A stretch of DNA of 64,000 nucleotides from Arenicola marina (taxonomy: Eukaryota > Annelida > Polychaeta > Arenicolidae), in assembly GCA_964019135.1 (NCBI GenBank), contig OZ025263.1, positions 25,419,639 through 25,483,638 of the forward strand, in the 5' to 3' direction. Within the stretch, counting starts at the first letter, position 1. Each line of letters begins with the position of its first letter. Positions 11,051-21,245 of the stretch are shown one piece after another. The notes below the pieces were generated by a model. The model saw only the letters and a list, made by a program, of their open reading frames with translations. It had not been told where the DNA came from and ran no database searches. Both the position numbers and the translations under genes were made by a program.

Positions 11051-11619
11051 CAGGCCAAACGTGTGGAGGAAATTATCACTACAAGTAAGACCGGTGACAT
11101 CTCAGTCAAAACGCCACAACGATTTATGCTGTAATTGTGTCTTGCACAATGCTTGGTCGACAATCGGGTTGGGTCGTTTGGCCTCAATAAGGCTAATCCT
11201 GTGGGTTGTTTATAGCGTGTTCTGACTGATTCTGCTGACAGCCCGAGGAGTAATTGAGTGGGAGGGTGGGTGAGGCGAGGGGATGGGGTGTCACCGTTGC
11301 TTGCCACCGTTATCAGACCTATGACTAGGCATATACTTCAAAGCCACGTGCACAGAAAAAAGTTACATTATACAAAACAGAAACCTTACCAACAAAAGTT
11401 ATATCCTTCCACCTCTAACAAGCACGCCGTCTGCCCACCCCCACCCAGCACCCCGTCCGCCCACCCGGTATCTTCCCTAAGATGGGGGGGGGGGGGTAAA
11501 GGGTATTTCCGTTCCTTAGGAATGGGCTCTTTATTTCACCATCAACTGGGAAGGAAGAAACTAAATTCCCCCCCCCCCCTCCTAGGTATATACTGTAATG
11601 ACGTGAGAGGAGGGGGCGG
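11051..11619. other. No gene recognised; poly-G and poly-C tracts
   Basis: The sequence is unique, with a run of G near 11486 and a run of C near 11568. Open frames of 85 and 123 codons on opposite strands overlap at 11258-11307 and show no motif. Confidence 0.35.
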
Positions 11620-12220
11620 CAGGAAATAAGATTCGGGAATGCGGGCGAGGAATGAGAGAATAGGATGATAGCATGGGATGAGGGCGTGGAATGAGGGAAT
11701 GGAACGAGGGTGCGAACTGAGGGCGTGGAATGAAGGCGGGGAATGAGGCCGTGGAATGTGGGTGTGGAATGAAGGAGTGGAATGAGGGCGCCGAGTGAGC
11801 TAGTGGAATGATGGTTTGGAATGAGAGAGTGTGGAATGAGGGCGGGGAATGACAGAGCGTGGAATGAGGGAATGGAATAAGGGCGGGGAGTAACGGCGTA
11901 AATTGAGGGCGGGGAATGACAGAGTGTGGAATGAGGGCGGGGAATGATTAGGTGGAATGAGGGCGGGTAAAGCGAGCTGCGAATGATTGGGGAATGATTA
12001 AAAGGATTGAATGAGAGGGGAATGAGCGCGTAGAACGAGAGCGGTTAAAAGGAAGGAGAATGATAGCGGGGTGATGAGAAGGGGAGTCAGAATGAGAAAA
12101 GGAGTGAGAATGGGAATCAGATAGGGGAAAGAGAAGAGAAATGAGAATGAGTAACGGAATAAGAACGGGACTGAGAAGGGAAATAAAAATGAAGACGGTG
12201 AATGAGAAGGGGAGAGATAT
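11620..12220. repeat. Purine-rich GGAATGAGGGC minisatellite
   Basis: Irregular repeats of GTGGAATGAGGGCGGGGAAT and shorter variants run for about 600 bp, then grade into GAGAATGAGAA-type units. The complementary strand is a long pyrimidine tract, which gives the serine/phenylalanine-rich minus-strand open frames. No unique period dominates. Confidence 0.7.
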
Positions 12221-12377
12221 TGGTGAAGGAGCATTGTTAAACACATCCCGTTCCTGCTTTAGGAAGCTCACCCCACTGGTTGCCTTTATTAAAATGTCTT
12301 CATGTCAATCAATTCCTGTCCACCTACCGACCCCCCCCCCACTCCCCCCCCCCTTCCCCTCCACACCCTCCTGATGA

Positions 12378-12660
12378 CGGACACGACAAGGAAATTTAAC
12401 AGTAATGTGCGGTTTGAGATAATAGATGATCCCTGCAGAGCGGAAGGCACTCAGCAGCTCCGTCTGGCGACAAGAAGTCGCCATTTGCGTCCATTGTTAG
12501 TTACAATTTATGACACTGGTAGCGCCACCAACAAAGCGAACCCCATTAATGTGATTAATATCCCATCGCCAAAGTAGGAAGCGATACTCTGGCTGTTGAC
12601 CTGCATTAGGAAAAGCCAGTTGATCGCGAGGTGGCGCTGTAAATCAAGCCCTGGGCACAG
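12378..12660 (+). repeat. Dispersed repeat R2, copy 2
   Basis: This is the unexpanded relative of 6895-7180. It has CCATTTGCGTCCATTG where copy 1 has the 10-bp array, and an extra stretch of about 70 bp (TAGTTACAATTTATGACACT and following) before ATCGCCAAAGT. It ends at AAATCAAGCCCTGGGCACAG. Confidence 0.7.
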
Positions 12661-12860
12661 TCGGTGTCTCGTCCTTAATCTCTGTCACTAGGCGGCGCTA
12701 CTGTATCAGCAGGGACGAGTTCCTGGAACTGACCGAGAGTCTTTGTTCACTGTAGACACAGTCCGAGGCACTGTATGAGGAGTGAACCATGCCCTGTCTG
12801 TGTGTTTCCCGGACACACTGCAGGACGTTAAGCTCGGGAACGTATAAACCCTAGCCGTAT

Positions 12861-13289
12861 TATGGTGGCCTATATGTGCCACTCGCATTCTCGCCTGGCA
12901 CCAGCTGAGGCGAGATCGCGAGAACGCGAGAATGCGAAAATGCGAAAACGCGAGAATGCGAAAATGCGAAAACGAGAGAATGCGCAAGGAGAAAACGCGA
13001 GAATTCGCGAAGAGAGAGCATACACTAGGATCAAATTAGAGTTTTCCATCCATCTTCAATTATTTATAACTCCACAGTTACACCTAACTATACTAAACAG
13101 TGCTAATGCATGTTACCATCTTCAACACGAGGAGACGTGGGGCAGGAACGCGCGAGGCGAGAAGGCGAGATTACTCTCGCCCCGCGCATTTTCGCCTTCT
13201 CGCCTCACGCATTCTCGCGCTCTCGAGTTCTCTTAGGTTGTGGCACGCCAGTATGCAAAGATCGCGCGTGGTACATATATGCCACCATA
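12861..13289. mobile_element. Inverted-repeat element built of GCGAGAA/TTCTCGC blocks
   Basis: The left end TATGGTGGCCTATATGTGCC (12861) is mirrored by the complement of GTGGTACATATATGCCACCA ending at 13289. Inside, the left arm is purine-rich (GCGAGAATGCGAAAATGCGA repeats to about 13000) and the right arm is its pyrimidine counterpart (13165-13235). The middle (13015-13140) is AT-rich and unique. This is a fold-back or MITE-like layout. Target-site duplications are not clear. Confidence 0.55.
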
Positions 13290-13587
13290 CCAAATGCCAT
13301 GCGGTGTCTGGCGCATATATTGTGTGAGGAAACGTTGAGCAGGGCTGGCTCTCCTGGGGTGGAAGAGACGAGAAGAGGCGGCAGGATGAGACGGGGGGAC
13401 GGATGAGTAGGTGGCACTGCGGGTTGGGGGAGGGGGTCCGCTTTAGTCGCATAATACTCCTCGGTGATTAACCACCCCCACCCTCTCCGCCCCGGCCCCA
13501 CTTTATGGTGGTGTGTATAAATTGACCAGCATTAGTCTTTATAGAATTGCTTAAGAATGTTTTGTATTCCCTATGGGTGTATCACAG

Positions 13588-14405
13588 AGAGTCACCCATA
13601 GAGTCACCTAGAGACCAAGATAATTAACTAGTTACCTAGAGAGTCAAGGAGAAACCTAGATAGGCCAACTGGAGAGTTACCTAGAGAGTCACCACGGTTC
13701 ATTTAGGGGGACTTATATTCAGTCACTTAGGGAGTCTCGTTGGGAGTCACAGTGGAAGTCACCTTGGGAGTTACCTAGGATGTCTCATTGGGAGTCACCT
13801 TGGGAGTTACTTAGGGAGTCTCATTGGGAGTCACCATGGGAGTTACCTATGGAGTCTCATTGGGAGTAACCTTGGGAGTTACCTAGGGAGTCTCATTGGG
13901 AGTCACCTTGGGAGTTACCTAGGGAGTCTCATTGGGAGTCACCTTGGCAGTTACCTAGGGAGTCTCATTGGACATCACAGTGGGAGTCAACTTGGGAGTT
14001 ACCTAGGGAGTCTCATTGGGAGTCACCTTGGGAGTTACCTAGGGAGTATCATTGGGAGTCACCTTGGGAATTAACTAGGGAGTTTCATTGGCAGTCACCT
14101 TGGGAGTTACCTAGGGAGTCTCATTGGCAGTCACCTTGGGAGTTACCTAGGGTGTCTCATTGGGAGTCACATTGGGAGTTACCTAGGGAGTCTCATTTGG
14201 AGTCACCTTGGGAGTTACCTAAGGAGTCTCATTGGGAGACACCTTGGGAGTTACCTAGGGAGTCTCATTGGGAGTCACCTTGGGAGTTACCTAGGGAGTC
14301 TCATTGGGAGACACCTTGGGAGTTACCTAGGGAGTCTCATTGGGAGTCACCTTGGGACTTACCTAGGGAGTCTCATTGGGAGTCACCTATGGAGTTACGT
14401 AGGGG
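13588..14405 (+). repeat. 36-bp minisatellite made of 12-bp subunits
   Basis: About 22 copies of a 36-bp unit are present. Each unit has three related 12-mers: GGGAGTCTCATT, GGGAGTCACCTT, GGGAGTTACCTA. The first copies are the most diverged and the centre is homogeneous. Because 36 is a multiple of three, one plus frame stays open and reads SHWESPWELPRE repeats (14152-14493). I regard that frame as incidental. Confidence 0.9.
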
Positions 14406-15329
14406 AATCTCCGCACATGCGCCCACCGAGACCCCACAGTGCTTGACGGCTCTGTCCTGTCGAGTCTGCCATACGCTCCATCCTGTCACATAATCAATAC
14501 CGAATGTTTCACACAACACAGTGTTATAGGGCGGGATGCGCCTGATAAATAAATAGCGTGACAGGGAAAGGAAATGCGGCACCAGGGAAGTAAAGAAGTT
14601 AGCTTCACTCCGCATCGGTCGAAACCTCGGCTGGGGGGGAAAGATAAGTGGAGTCTCGTCATGGTCGACAATTTATAGACCCCTCCCCCACACTGCACTT
14701 AGTTGTTACTGCAGGTTAAATTACGTCACAAAGCAGTGTCTCTGTGAAAGTACCCCCCCCCCCCCCCACTCAGCTCGTGAGACCTCCACTGCTGCCTACT
14801 GGATACAGTTATTCAGGCCAAGAAGGGTGTGGATGTACGCTCAATCTCTTCCGGGCCTGCCTGCAGGGCGACGCAGTATATCCATGAAATGGTCACACCG
14901 GCCATGCCCGGTAAATTTAGAGGCGATGGAACCAGCTTAGACAGTCACTTTTCTACAATCAGCCGCCATCTTCTTTCGAATGCCCCGTGTTGTGTTGAAA
15001 GAAGTGTCGGGAGGGATCTCGATGCGTAATGTGCGTATTTGGTATACCTTGGGGATATGCCTGGGTTATCAAATAAATGCGCCCACTGCCGCATCGCTTC
15101 ACCGAGCGAAAATACCTCCAAAACACGTAAGACTTCGGTGTCCCGGTTAGCCACCGAAGGTCACCAGGTTCATCAGACATCAAGGTCGGAACTTCTAAAG
15201 GGTAAAGCCAACGATAACTGAGTCAGATGAGAACAGGGAGAGACAGTAGGCGACTGGATCACATGTTGGCCAAATTGAAGGGATTAGTGAGATCTACGAA
15301 GTAAATGGTTGTGCCTGCTTGAGACTATA
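14406..15329. other. No gene recognised
   Basis: I see unique sequence with a poly-C run near 14754. Opposing short open frames (60-80 codons) overlap and show no known motif. Confidence 0.35.
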
Positions 15330-15530
15330 TTGCAGTGGTATCTTGAAAACGTAGTCTAGTGTTATCATTAATTCGCATTGTAGTGGTATAATGAATCTTT
15401 AGTGTAGTGCTATCATGAATCCGCATTGTTGTGGCATCATGGAGCCGGATTGTTACAGTAGTGGTATCATGAATAGTGTGCTATTATGAATCCGTATTCT
15501 AGTGTTATCGTCACTAGTGTTATGGTAGAC
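15330..15530. repeat. Degenerate TAGTG(T/G)TATCATGAATC tandem repeat
   Basis: About six imperfect copies of GTAGTGGTATCATGAATCCG and relatives are spaced irregularly by 30-40 bp (GTAGTGGTATAATGAATC, GTAGTGCTATCATGAATC, AGTGTTATCGTC). It is a decayed array. Confidence 0.55.
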
Positions 15531-15979
15531 AATTATCATCAGAATGCCCTATTTTTCGGATAATGCATGTTCTCCCATTTTTTGCTGTGAGGAGCCGATG
15601 GCCGGGACCGGGAGAGGACGAAAATACGCAATAGGAAAATGGTGCACAACACACAGAAGGGGGCATGCAGGCCATCAGTGTACGAAATCAATGCCATACA
15701 GGAATGGTTGCCAATCATTGAATCCATCTTTGAGCCCCCATTCCGGTGCGTGCTGCCATGTGGAGGGCTGATGTCGGAGAGCTGGAGGATGTATCGGCCA
15801 AAGTTTATCTCCTTCACCACGCTCCCGGGGACAGGGGAGGAGAGGGGGTGTGGTGGGGAGGATGAATGGCATTCCGAGGTCCCTGGGGTGGACCTTAGCG
15901 TTCAGAGCTGTCCCAGTTGTCACCCGCAAGGAGGGCATAGGCGACGTCTTATTGTGAATCCTGCTCCCGACCCTGGCAG

Positions 15980-16510
15980 ACCACTCTCACTAGGCCCTCG
16001 CTCACCCCCTCATCCCTCTTCCCCTCATCCCTTCACCCCCCCCCCCACCCCTCACCCCCTCACTCTCTCACCTTTTCACGCCACTTCCCCTCACGCCTTC
16101 ACCCCTCAACTCTCACCCCTCTTCCTCTAACCCTTATCATCCCCTCACCTCTCTCCCCCCAGCCTCTCTCATTCCCTCATCCCCAGCCCCTCTCACCCCT
16201 CTTCCCCCAGCCCCTATCATCTCCATCACCCCTTTTCCTTCAGCCCCTATCACCCCCTCACCCCTACTCCCCAAGCCCCTATCACCCACTCACCCTCTCA
16301 CCCTCTCAACCAGTCACCCTCTCACGCATCAACCTTCATCCCTCTTTCCCTCCCCATTTCACCCCATCGCCTCTCTTCCCCTCACACCTTCCCCCCTCAC
16401 CCCCTCACCCCCTCCTCCCCTCACCCCCTGTTCCCCTCAACCCCTCTTCCCCTCATCCCTCTTCCCTACCCCTCCCTCCCCGTCCCTACCACCCCCACCC
16501 ATCCTTCATA
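15980..16510. repeat. Long polypyrimidine tract
   Basis: About 530 bases of nearly uninterrupted C/T on the plus strand (CCCCTCACCCCTCTTCCCC variants) form a low-complexity mirror-like sequence with triplex potential. The open frames running into it from 15639 have proline/serine tails because of it. Confidence 0.75.
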
Positions 16511-17217
16511 AAGCCCCTATCGCCTGTCTCCAGACGGTGTGATTCAAATGCTCCCTACGCGTTGGTGCATTGTTCCACTAAACTGATGTCTTCAACCTTC
16601 CACCTCTCACTTCGCTTTTATTCCATAACCTGAATACACGCCTAATGCGTGAGTGAATGTGATAATATATATGGCATTTACCACCCAAAGGACCTTTGGC
16701 AATACATTCTCCTTGACATTTGGGTTATCATTAGGCCACCATATACACCAAAAAAAACAATACCAGAGCAGGGTTTTGCCATGCATCCCAGTCTATACGA
16801 TATATATCTAGTTTCTAAAGTCTTGAAGAAAATCTAGGCTCACAATCTCTCACCGCATCAATAACATATTACGTTGTGGGAGATATAAAAATGACTGAAA
16901 AAAAGTGAGATAAAGGCAAACAATTTATAGATTCATCGGTTTCGAGGAAGATGTCGTTATCATGGTTTCATGCATGTTTTCGTCTTTCAGACATGAATGG
17001 GAGAATATTTCTTCAAAGTTAGTGATATAGTATAGGTCAAAGAGCTTGTCCAATACATATTTATTAAGGTGCATTGGTTAGGTTTTCTTTCGTTAACTTG
17101 GTTGCTCGTCCGGATTTTGCCTTTTTTCCTGCTTTTGTGTTATTCCATACGTTAAAACTGTTATATAATGCTTTATTCTTGGTGATTCAATGTATTAATC
17201 CTCTTGATTTACATCCT
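16511..17217. other. No gene recognised
   Basis: This is AT-rich unique sequence. No exon with paired splice signals and a recognisable product was seen. Confidence 0.35.
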
Positions 17218-17571
17218 GTGGTGGGTTTCACAAAGCTTTTTAATTATTAACGCCAATACCGGTATTAAATAGGTATTAACTTAAGACAAACTTTATGACG
17301 TGTTTCACAAAGACAGTATTAAAAGCATGTCGGTATTAAACTCGGTATTAACTTGAATACCGAGTGGGAGCAAGTTTAGCGCTGGTAATACCGACCTATT
17401 GAGGAGCCATAAGTCTTTTGATGGCCATAAATGCAGTCGATGGCACATTTATATGAGCAGGCAATCCGGTTTTGTCTATGTCGTCGTTTCAAGATTTATT
17501 GTGACATAGACTTTTCCGGTATTAAAGTTAATACTGGTATTACCTAATACCACCTTTGTGAAACTCACCAC
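17218..17571. mobile_element. MITE with GTGGTGRGTTTCACAAAG ends
   Basis: The left terminus GTGGTGGGTTTCACAAAG (17218-17235) is complemented by CTTTGTGAAACTCACCAC (17554-17571), with one mismatch in 18. The arms continue with AATACCGGTATTAA-like palindromes, and a partial inner copy of the motif occurs at about 17301 (GTGTTTCACAAAGACAG). The 354-bp length, lack of an open frame and terminal inverted repeats fit a miniature DNA transposon. I could not identify a clear target-site duplication. Confidence 0.7.
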
Positions 17572-17617
17572 TGCTTGCTGTTGTAAATTCGTTTAGGGGC
17601 ATTGTTACAGTCTGTTT

Positions 17618-17785
17618 ACATCCTGTTTTCCTGTTTTGCTTACATTCTGTTTTCCTGTTTTGCTTCCATTCTATTTTTCCGTGTTGCTTACATCCTGTTT
17701 TCCTGTTTTGTCTACATCCTATTTTCCCGTTTTGCTTACATACTGTTTTCCTGTTTTGCTTTCATCCGGTTTCCCTGTTGATTAT
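17618..17785 (+). repeat. 24-bp minisatellite, seven copies
   Basis: Copies of TACATCCTGTTTTCCTGTTTTGCT start at 17618, 17641, 17665, 17689, 17713, 17737 and 17761 with substitutions. The 24-bp length keeps one plus frame open (LLFPVLLT repeats), without other coding support. Confidence 0.9.
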
Positions 17786-20572
17786 GTTTATGATACACAT
17801 CGTTTTACATCCTGTTTATATGTTGTTATGTTATTCCCATAGAATTACATCTGATTTATCCGGTGTCGTTCTCTCCTTGTGGCGTCACAGGCTGAGACCC
17901 TGGTCTACCTGGGGCCTCGGTGCCCCCACATAGGATCCATCAGGCTTCACTCAATGCTATTCCGGTTGGCGGGTCAAGCTGATGGATTAGGACATCAGTT
18001 TACCCGGGGTCAAGGTCGTAGCAATATCATTTGCATGAGAATCACGTTTCAATGAACTATTCTATTGAGTGGTAATATCATACAAATACAGGCAATGCAA
18101 TCGTTTCGTAGTGGCTGATGTGGACGGTATAGATGGATGGATTGATCTCCTATCTCATTGCTATGTCACAATTAGATTCACAAGACACGTACAACATTCT
18201 GAATTGACTATAAGCATGGCATTTTTTACATTGCGATTATATCAAGCCGCCTGAAAAAGTGTGAGTGTTGATACATATATATGTTGCCATCAAGCAGGCC
18301 ACGTTTAGCCTACGTCAAGTAAACAGCATTTTACAATGCTATACCCTTAGCGTGATCTAGTCGGGGTGCGAGGGTGTTTGCGCCTCACCCCCCCTCCCTG
18401 TTATCTACCCCAAGCATCCGTTAGAGAAAACACAACCTACACTGCCCAAAGTCGGATTACTTTGGCCTGCATTCCGTCGACTCCGTGGCTACATAAGATA
18501 CACGCCGCCCAACTGTTGTCCCAAATCACGCTAATCAAATCCCGTCCACTTCTCGCCCCAAACCTCGTCGATAACGCTTTTAGACGCGACGCAATTTTGT
18601 CTCCCTGACAGCCTTGTCAGACCAGAGGGCACTTGAGGACCGTGATGTATCGGTGTTCGCCGGGGTGGCAGGGATATTCCGCGGTGGAACGGTTAAATAC
18701 CCTCCAAAGACCACGAGGCATGTCCGTGACGCGATGGGTAAGGGGTGTTAGCATGGCGCTACCAAAAACCCAGCCTAGACGGTAAAAATAATGTTGTGAA
18801 TAACGTTAGGAGACTTCGTGAAGCGCTCGTCTTGAACGGCCTCGGCCCCCAGCGATGCGTAGCCTTGAACTTTGGCTGCGAATGGAGTGAGGTGAAGCAA
18901 TCCATCACTGCTCGTCCCAGCATCGATCACTCGCTATGTTTTCTTACCGAGGCACCTATCACCCTTCCCCTCCCCTCCTCCTCCACCCGCCGCCCCCCAC
19001 GTCTCAATTCCCATATCTTCATATCTCTCCGTATATTTACCTTCATATCTCTCTGTGTATTTATCTTCGCCTCTCTGTATATTTATCTTCGCCTCTCTCT
19101 ATTATTTACTTTTATCTTTGTCTATTTATTTATCTGCCCCTACTAGTCCGTAGATTCAGGCCAACGAAGGCTTGATATTGGACCAGGCTGGTGATACAAT
19201 TCCGATATGAGGAATATTTCACATTCCGCTCATCTCTTTAATTAATGCAGAATGTTCTATGGCGAAGTTCAGCTTGTGTATGCACAAAAGCGGCCGAAAA
19301 CACCAATCTATTGATGCCCAGCTCTTTACCACTCATCCTTCTCCCTTTCTTAGCAGCCTCGTCCGTTCTACGCTGTTAATTATATTAATCTATATTAAAA
19401 AAAAGGAACATAGGATCCTCAGGTGGCCGTCCCCCTCTTGTCCCCTGCCGGAGGCGACGCCATGGTCACGCCTCCTAAACTTGATGGAGCTATATATCAT
19501 ATCATTGTATAGCTTTCCTTATCCGTCACTCTCTCGCTGTCTGATCGTCTTTCCTTTCCTGGTTGTCCGCCCTCTACCATTACTGATTTACTCATAGTAC
19601 ACCTGTACGGTTAGAAATGTCATCTAAACAGCCTTTAGCGTTATTCCATTTCACGCAAACAGAATATCATGTTACACATGTCATGTTTCTTAAAATTGTA
19701 ATTCTGAAAACGAGAATCCACGATTCACGTTGCCATCTGATATGTCTCGGGAGCCTTTGCCTATCAGCCTGTGTTCATCAGCTTATTACATCAGCCTATG
19801 TACATCAGCCTATGGACATCAGCCTTTGTTAGCGGTAGTACTATTGAGTTACCGGAGCTGGAATAAAGAGCCATGCTGTGTGTGTGAGAACCGTCCATAG
19901 CTAGACACCGGGACGTTATGACGCGTCATAACGTTAGTTACACCGACGATATCCATGGGTCGTAGTCATGAACCACAGTTTACACCATTAGTACACCAAT
20001 GTTGAGTTCGGATATGCGATCGGAGTAGTCGGCGCAATTATTTGGCGCATGCGCACTTATGCTTTCCGCTCATGTGCGGATCAAGATAAACCGAACGCAA
20101 AATCCGCGGTCCGCGTGAATGTTGCACTGGCTGAACTGCACAAATCATGACGATGTTAAACAATACCACTAAATAAAGCAACGGACACGTGTTGTGTTTT
20201 TATTTTATTCTGGTTGTTATAATATTATTTACAGACTTTTTCCAGGTCGAAATACTACTTTAAATACTTTGGAAATCCTCGTGATCCTCCTCTTGATGGG
20301 GAGTGGGGTCCGAGAGTAAAATGTACCACGTGACCGCGCTATCGGAGCATTATCTCCGTGTTTGGTAATACATGTAGCTTTGGCGGAGTCTGGCTACTGC
20401 GCTCGCATACCCGAACTCACCCTATGTATTGTAAAGTACACAAATCCCGCAGCAGATCGTGACCGGTTGGCGCTAAGACGAGCGGGTTCACGGCTAGTTA
20501 CGTGACCTGACTGCCTGAATATTCATGAACTCCACCATTGAGCTGGTTCCTACTCCTAAGGTGTCACGTGGA
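17786..20572. other. No gene recognised
   Basis: The stretch is mainly unique sequence. It includes a TATTTATCTTCGCCTCTCT pyrimidine-rich patch (19020-19135) and small CATCAGCCTATG repeats (19768-19830). Open frames up to 133 codons have no recognisable domain. Confidence 0.35.
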
Positions 20573-21243
20573 CGGTGTATGTACTACTGACATGGTGCAG
20601 ACATGGGGGAGACATGGTGTGTACGGTACAATGTACGTACTGCAGACATGGTGTGTACGGTACAATGTACGTACTGCAGACATGACGTTACAATACAATG
20701 TACGTACTGCAAACATGACGCTACAATACAATGTACGTACTGCAGACATGACGCTACAATACAATGTACGTACTGCAGACATGACGCTACAATACAATGT
20801 ATGTACTGATGACATGACGTTACAATACAATGTACGTACTGCATACATGACGCTACAATACAATGTACGTACTGCAAACATGACGCTACAATACAATGTA
20901 CGTACTGCAGACATGACGCTACAATACAATGTATGTACGGATGACATGACGTTACAATACAATGTACGTACTGCATACATGACGCTACAATACCATGTAC
21001 GTACTGCAGACATGACGCTACAATACAATGTATGTACTGAAGACATGACGTTACAATACAATGTATGTACTGAAGACATGACGTTACAATACAATGTACG
21101 TACTGCAGACATGACGCTACAATACAATGTACGTACTGCAGACATGACGCTACAATACAATGTACGTACTGCAGACATGGCGTTACAATACAATGTAAGC
21201 ACTGCAGACATGGTCCAAACATGGTGTGTACAATACAATGTGG
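20573..21243. repeat. 33-bp minisatellite, about 20 copies
   Basis: Units of CTGCAGACATGACGCTACAA plus TACAATGTACGTA occur head to tail. A distinctive variant block (ATGTATGTACTGATGACATG then a GCATACATG unit) recurs about 132 bp, or four units, later (about 20798 and 20930), showing higher-order duplication. 33 is a multiple of three and the unit lacks stops on both strands in several frames, which creates plus (238-codon) and minus (235- and 271-codon) open frames. I do not call these genes. Confidence 0.95.
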
Positions 21244-21245
21244 AG

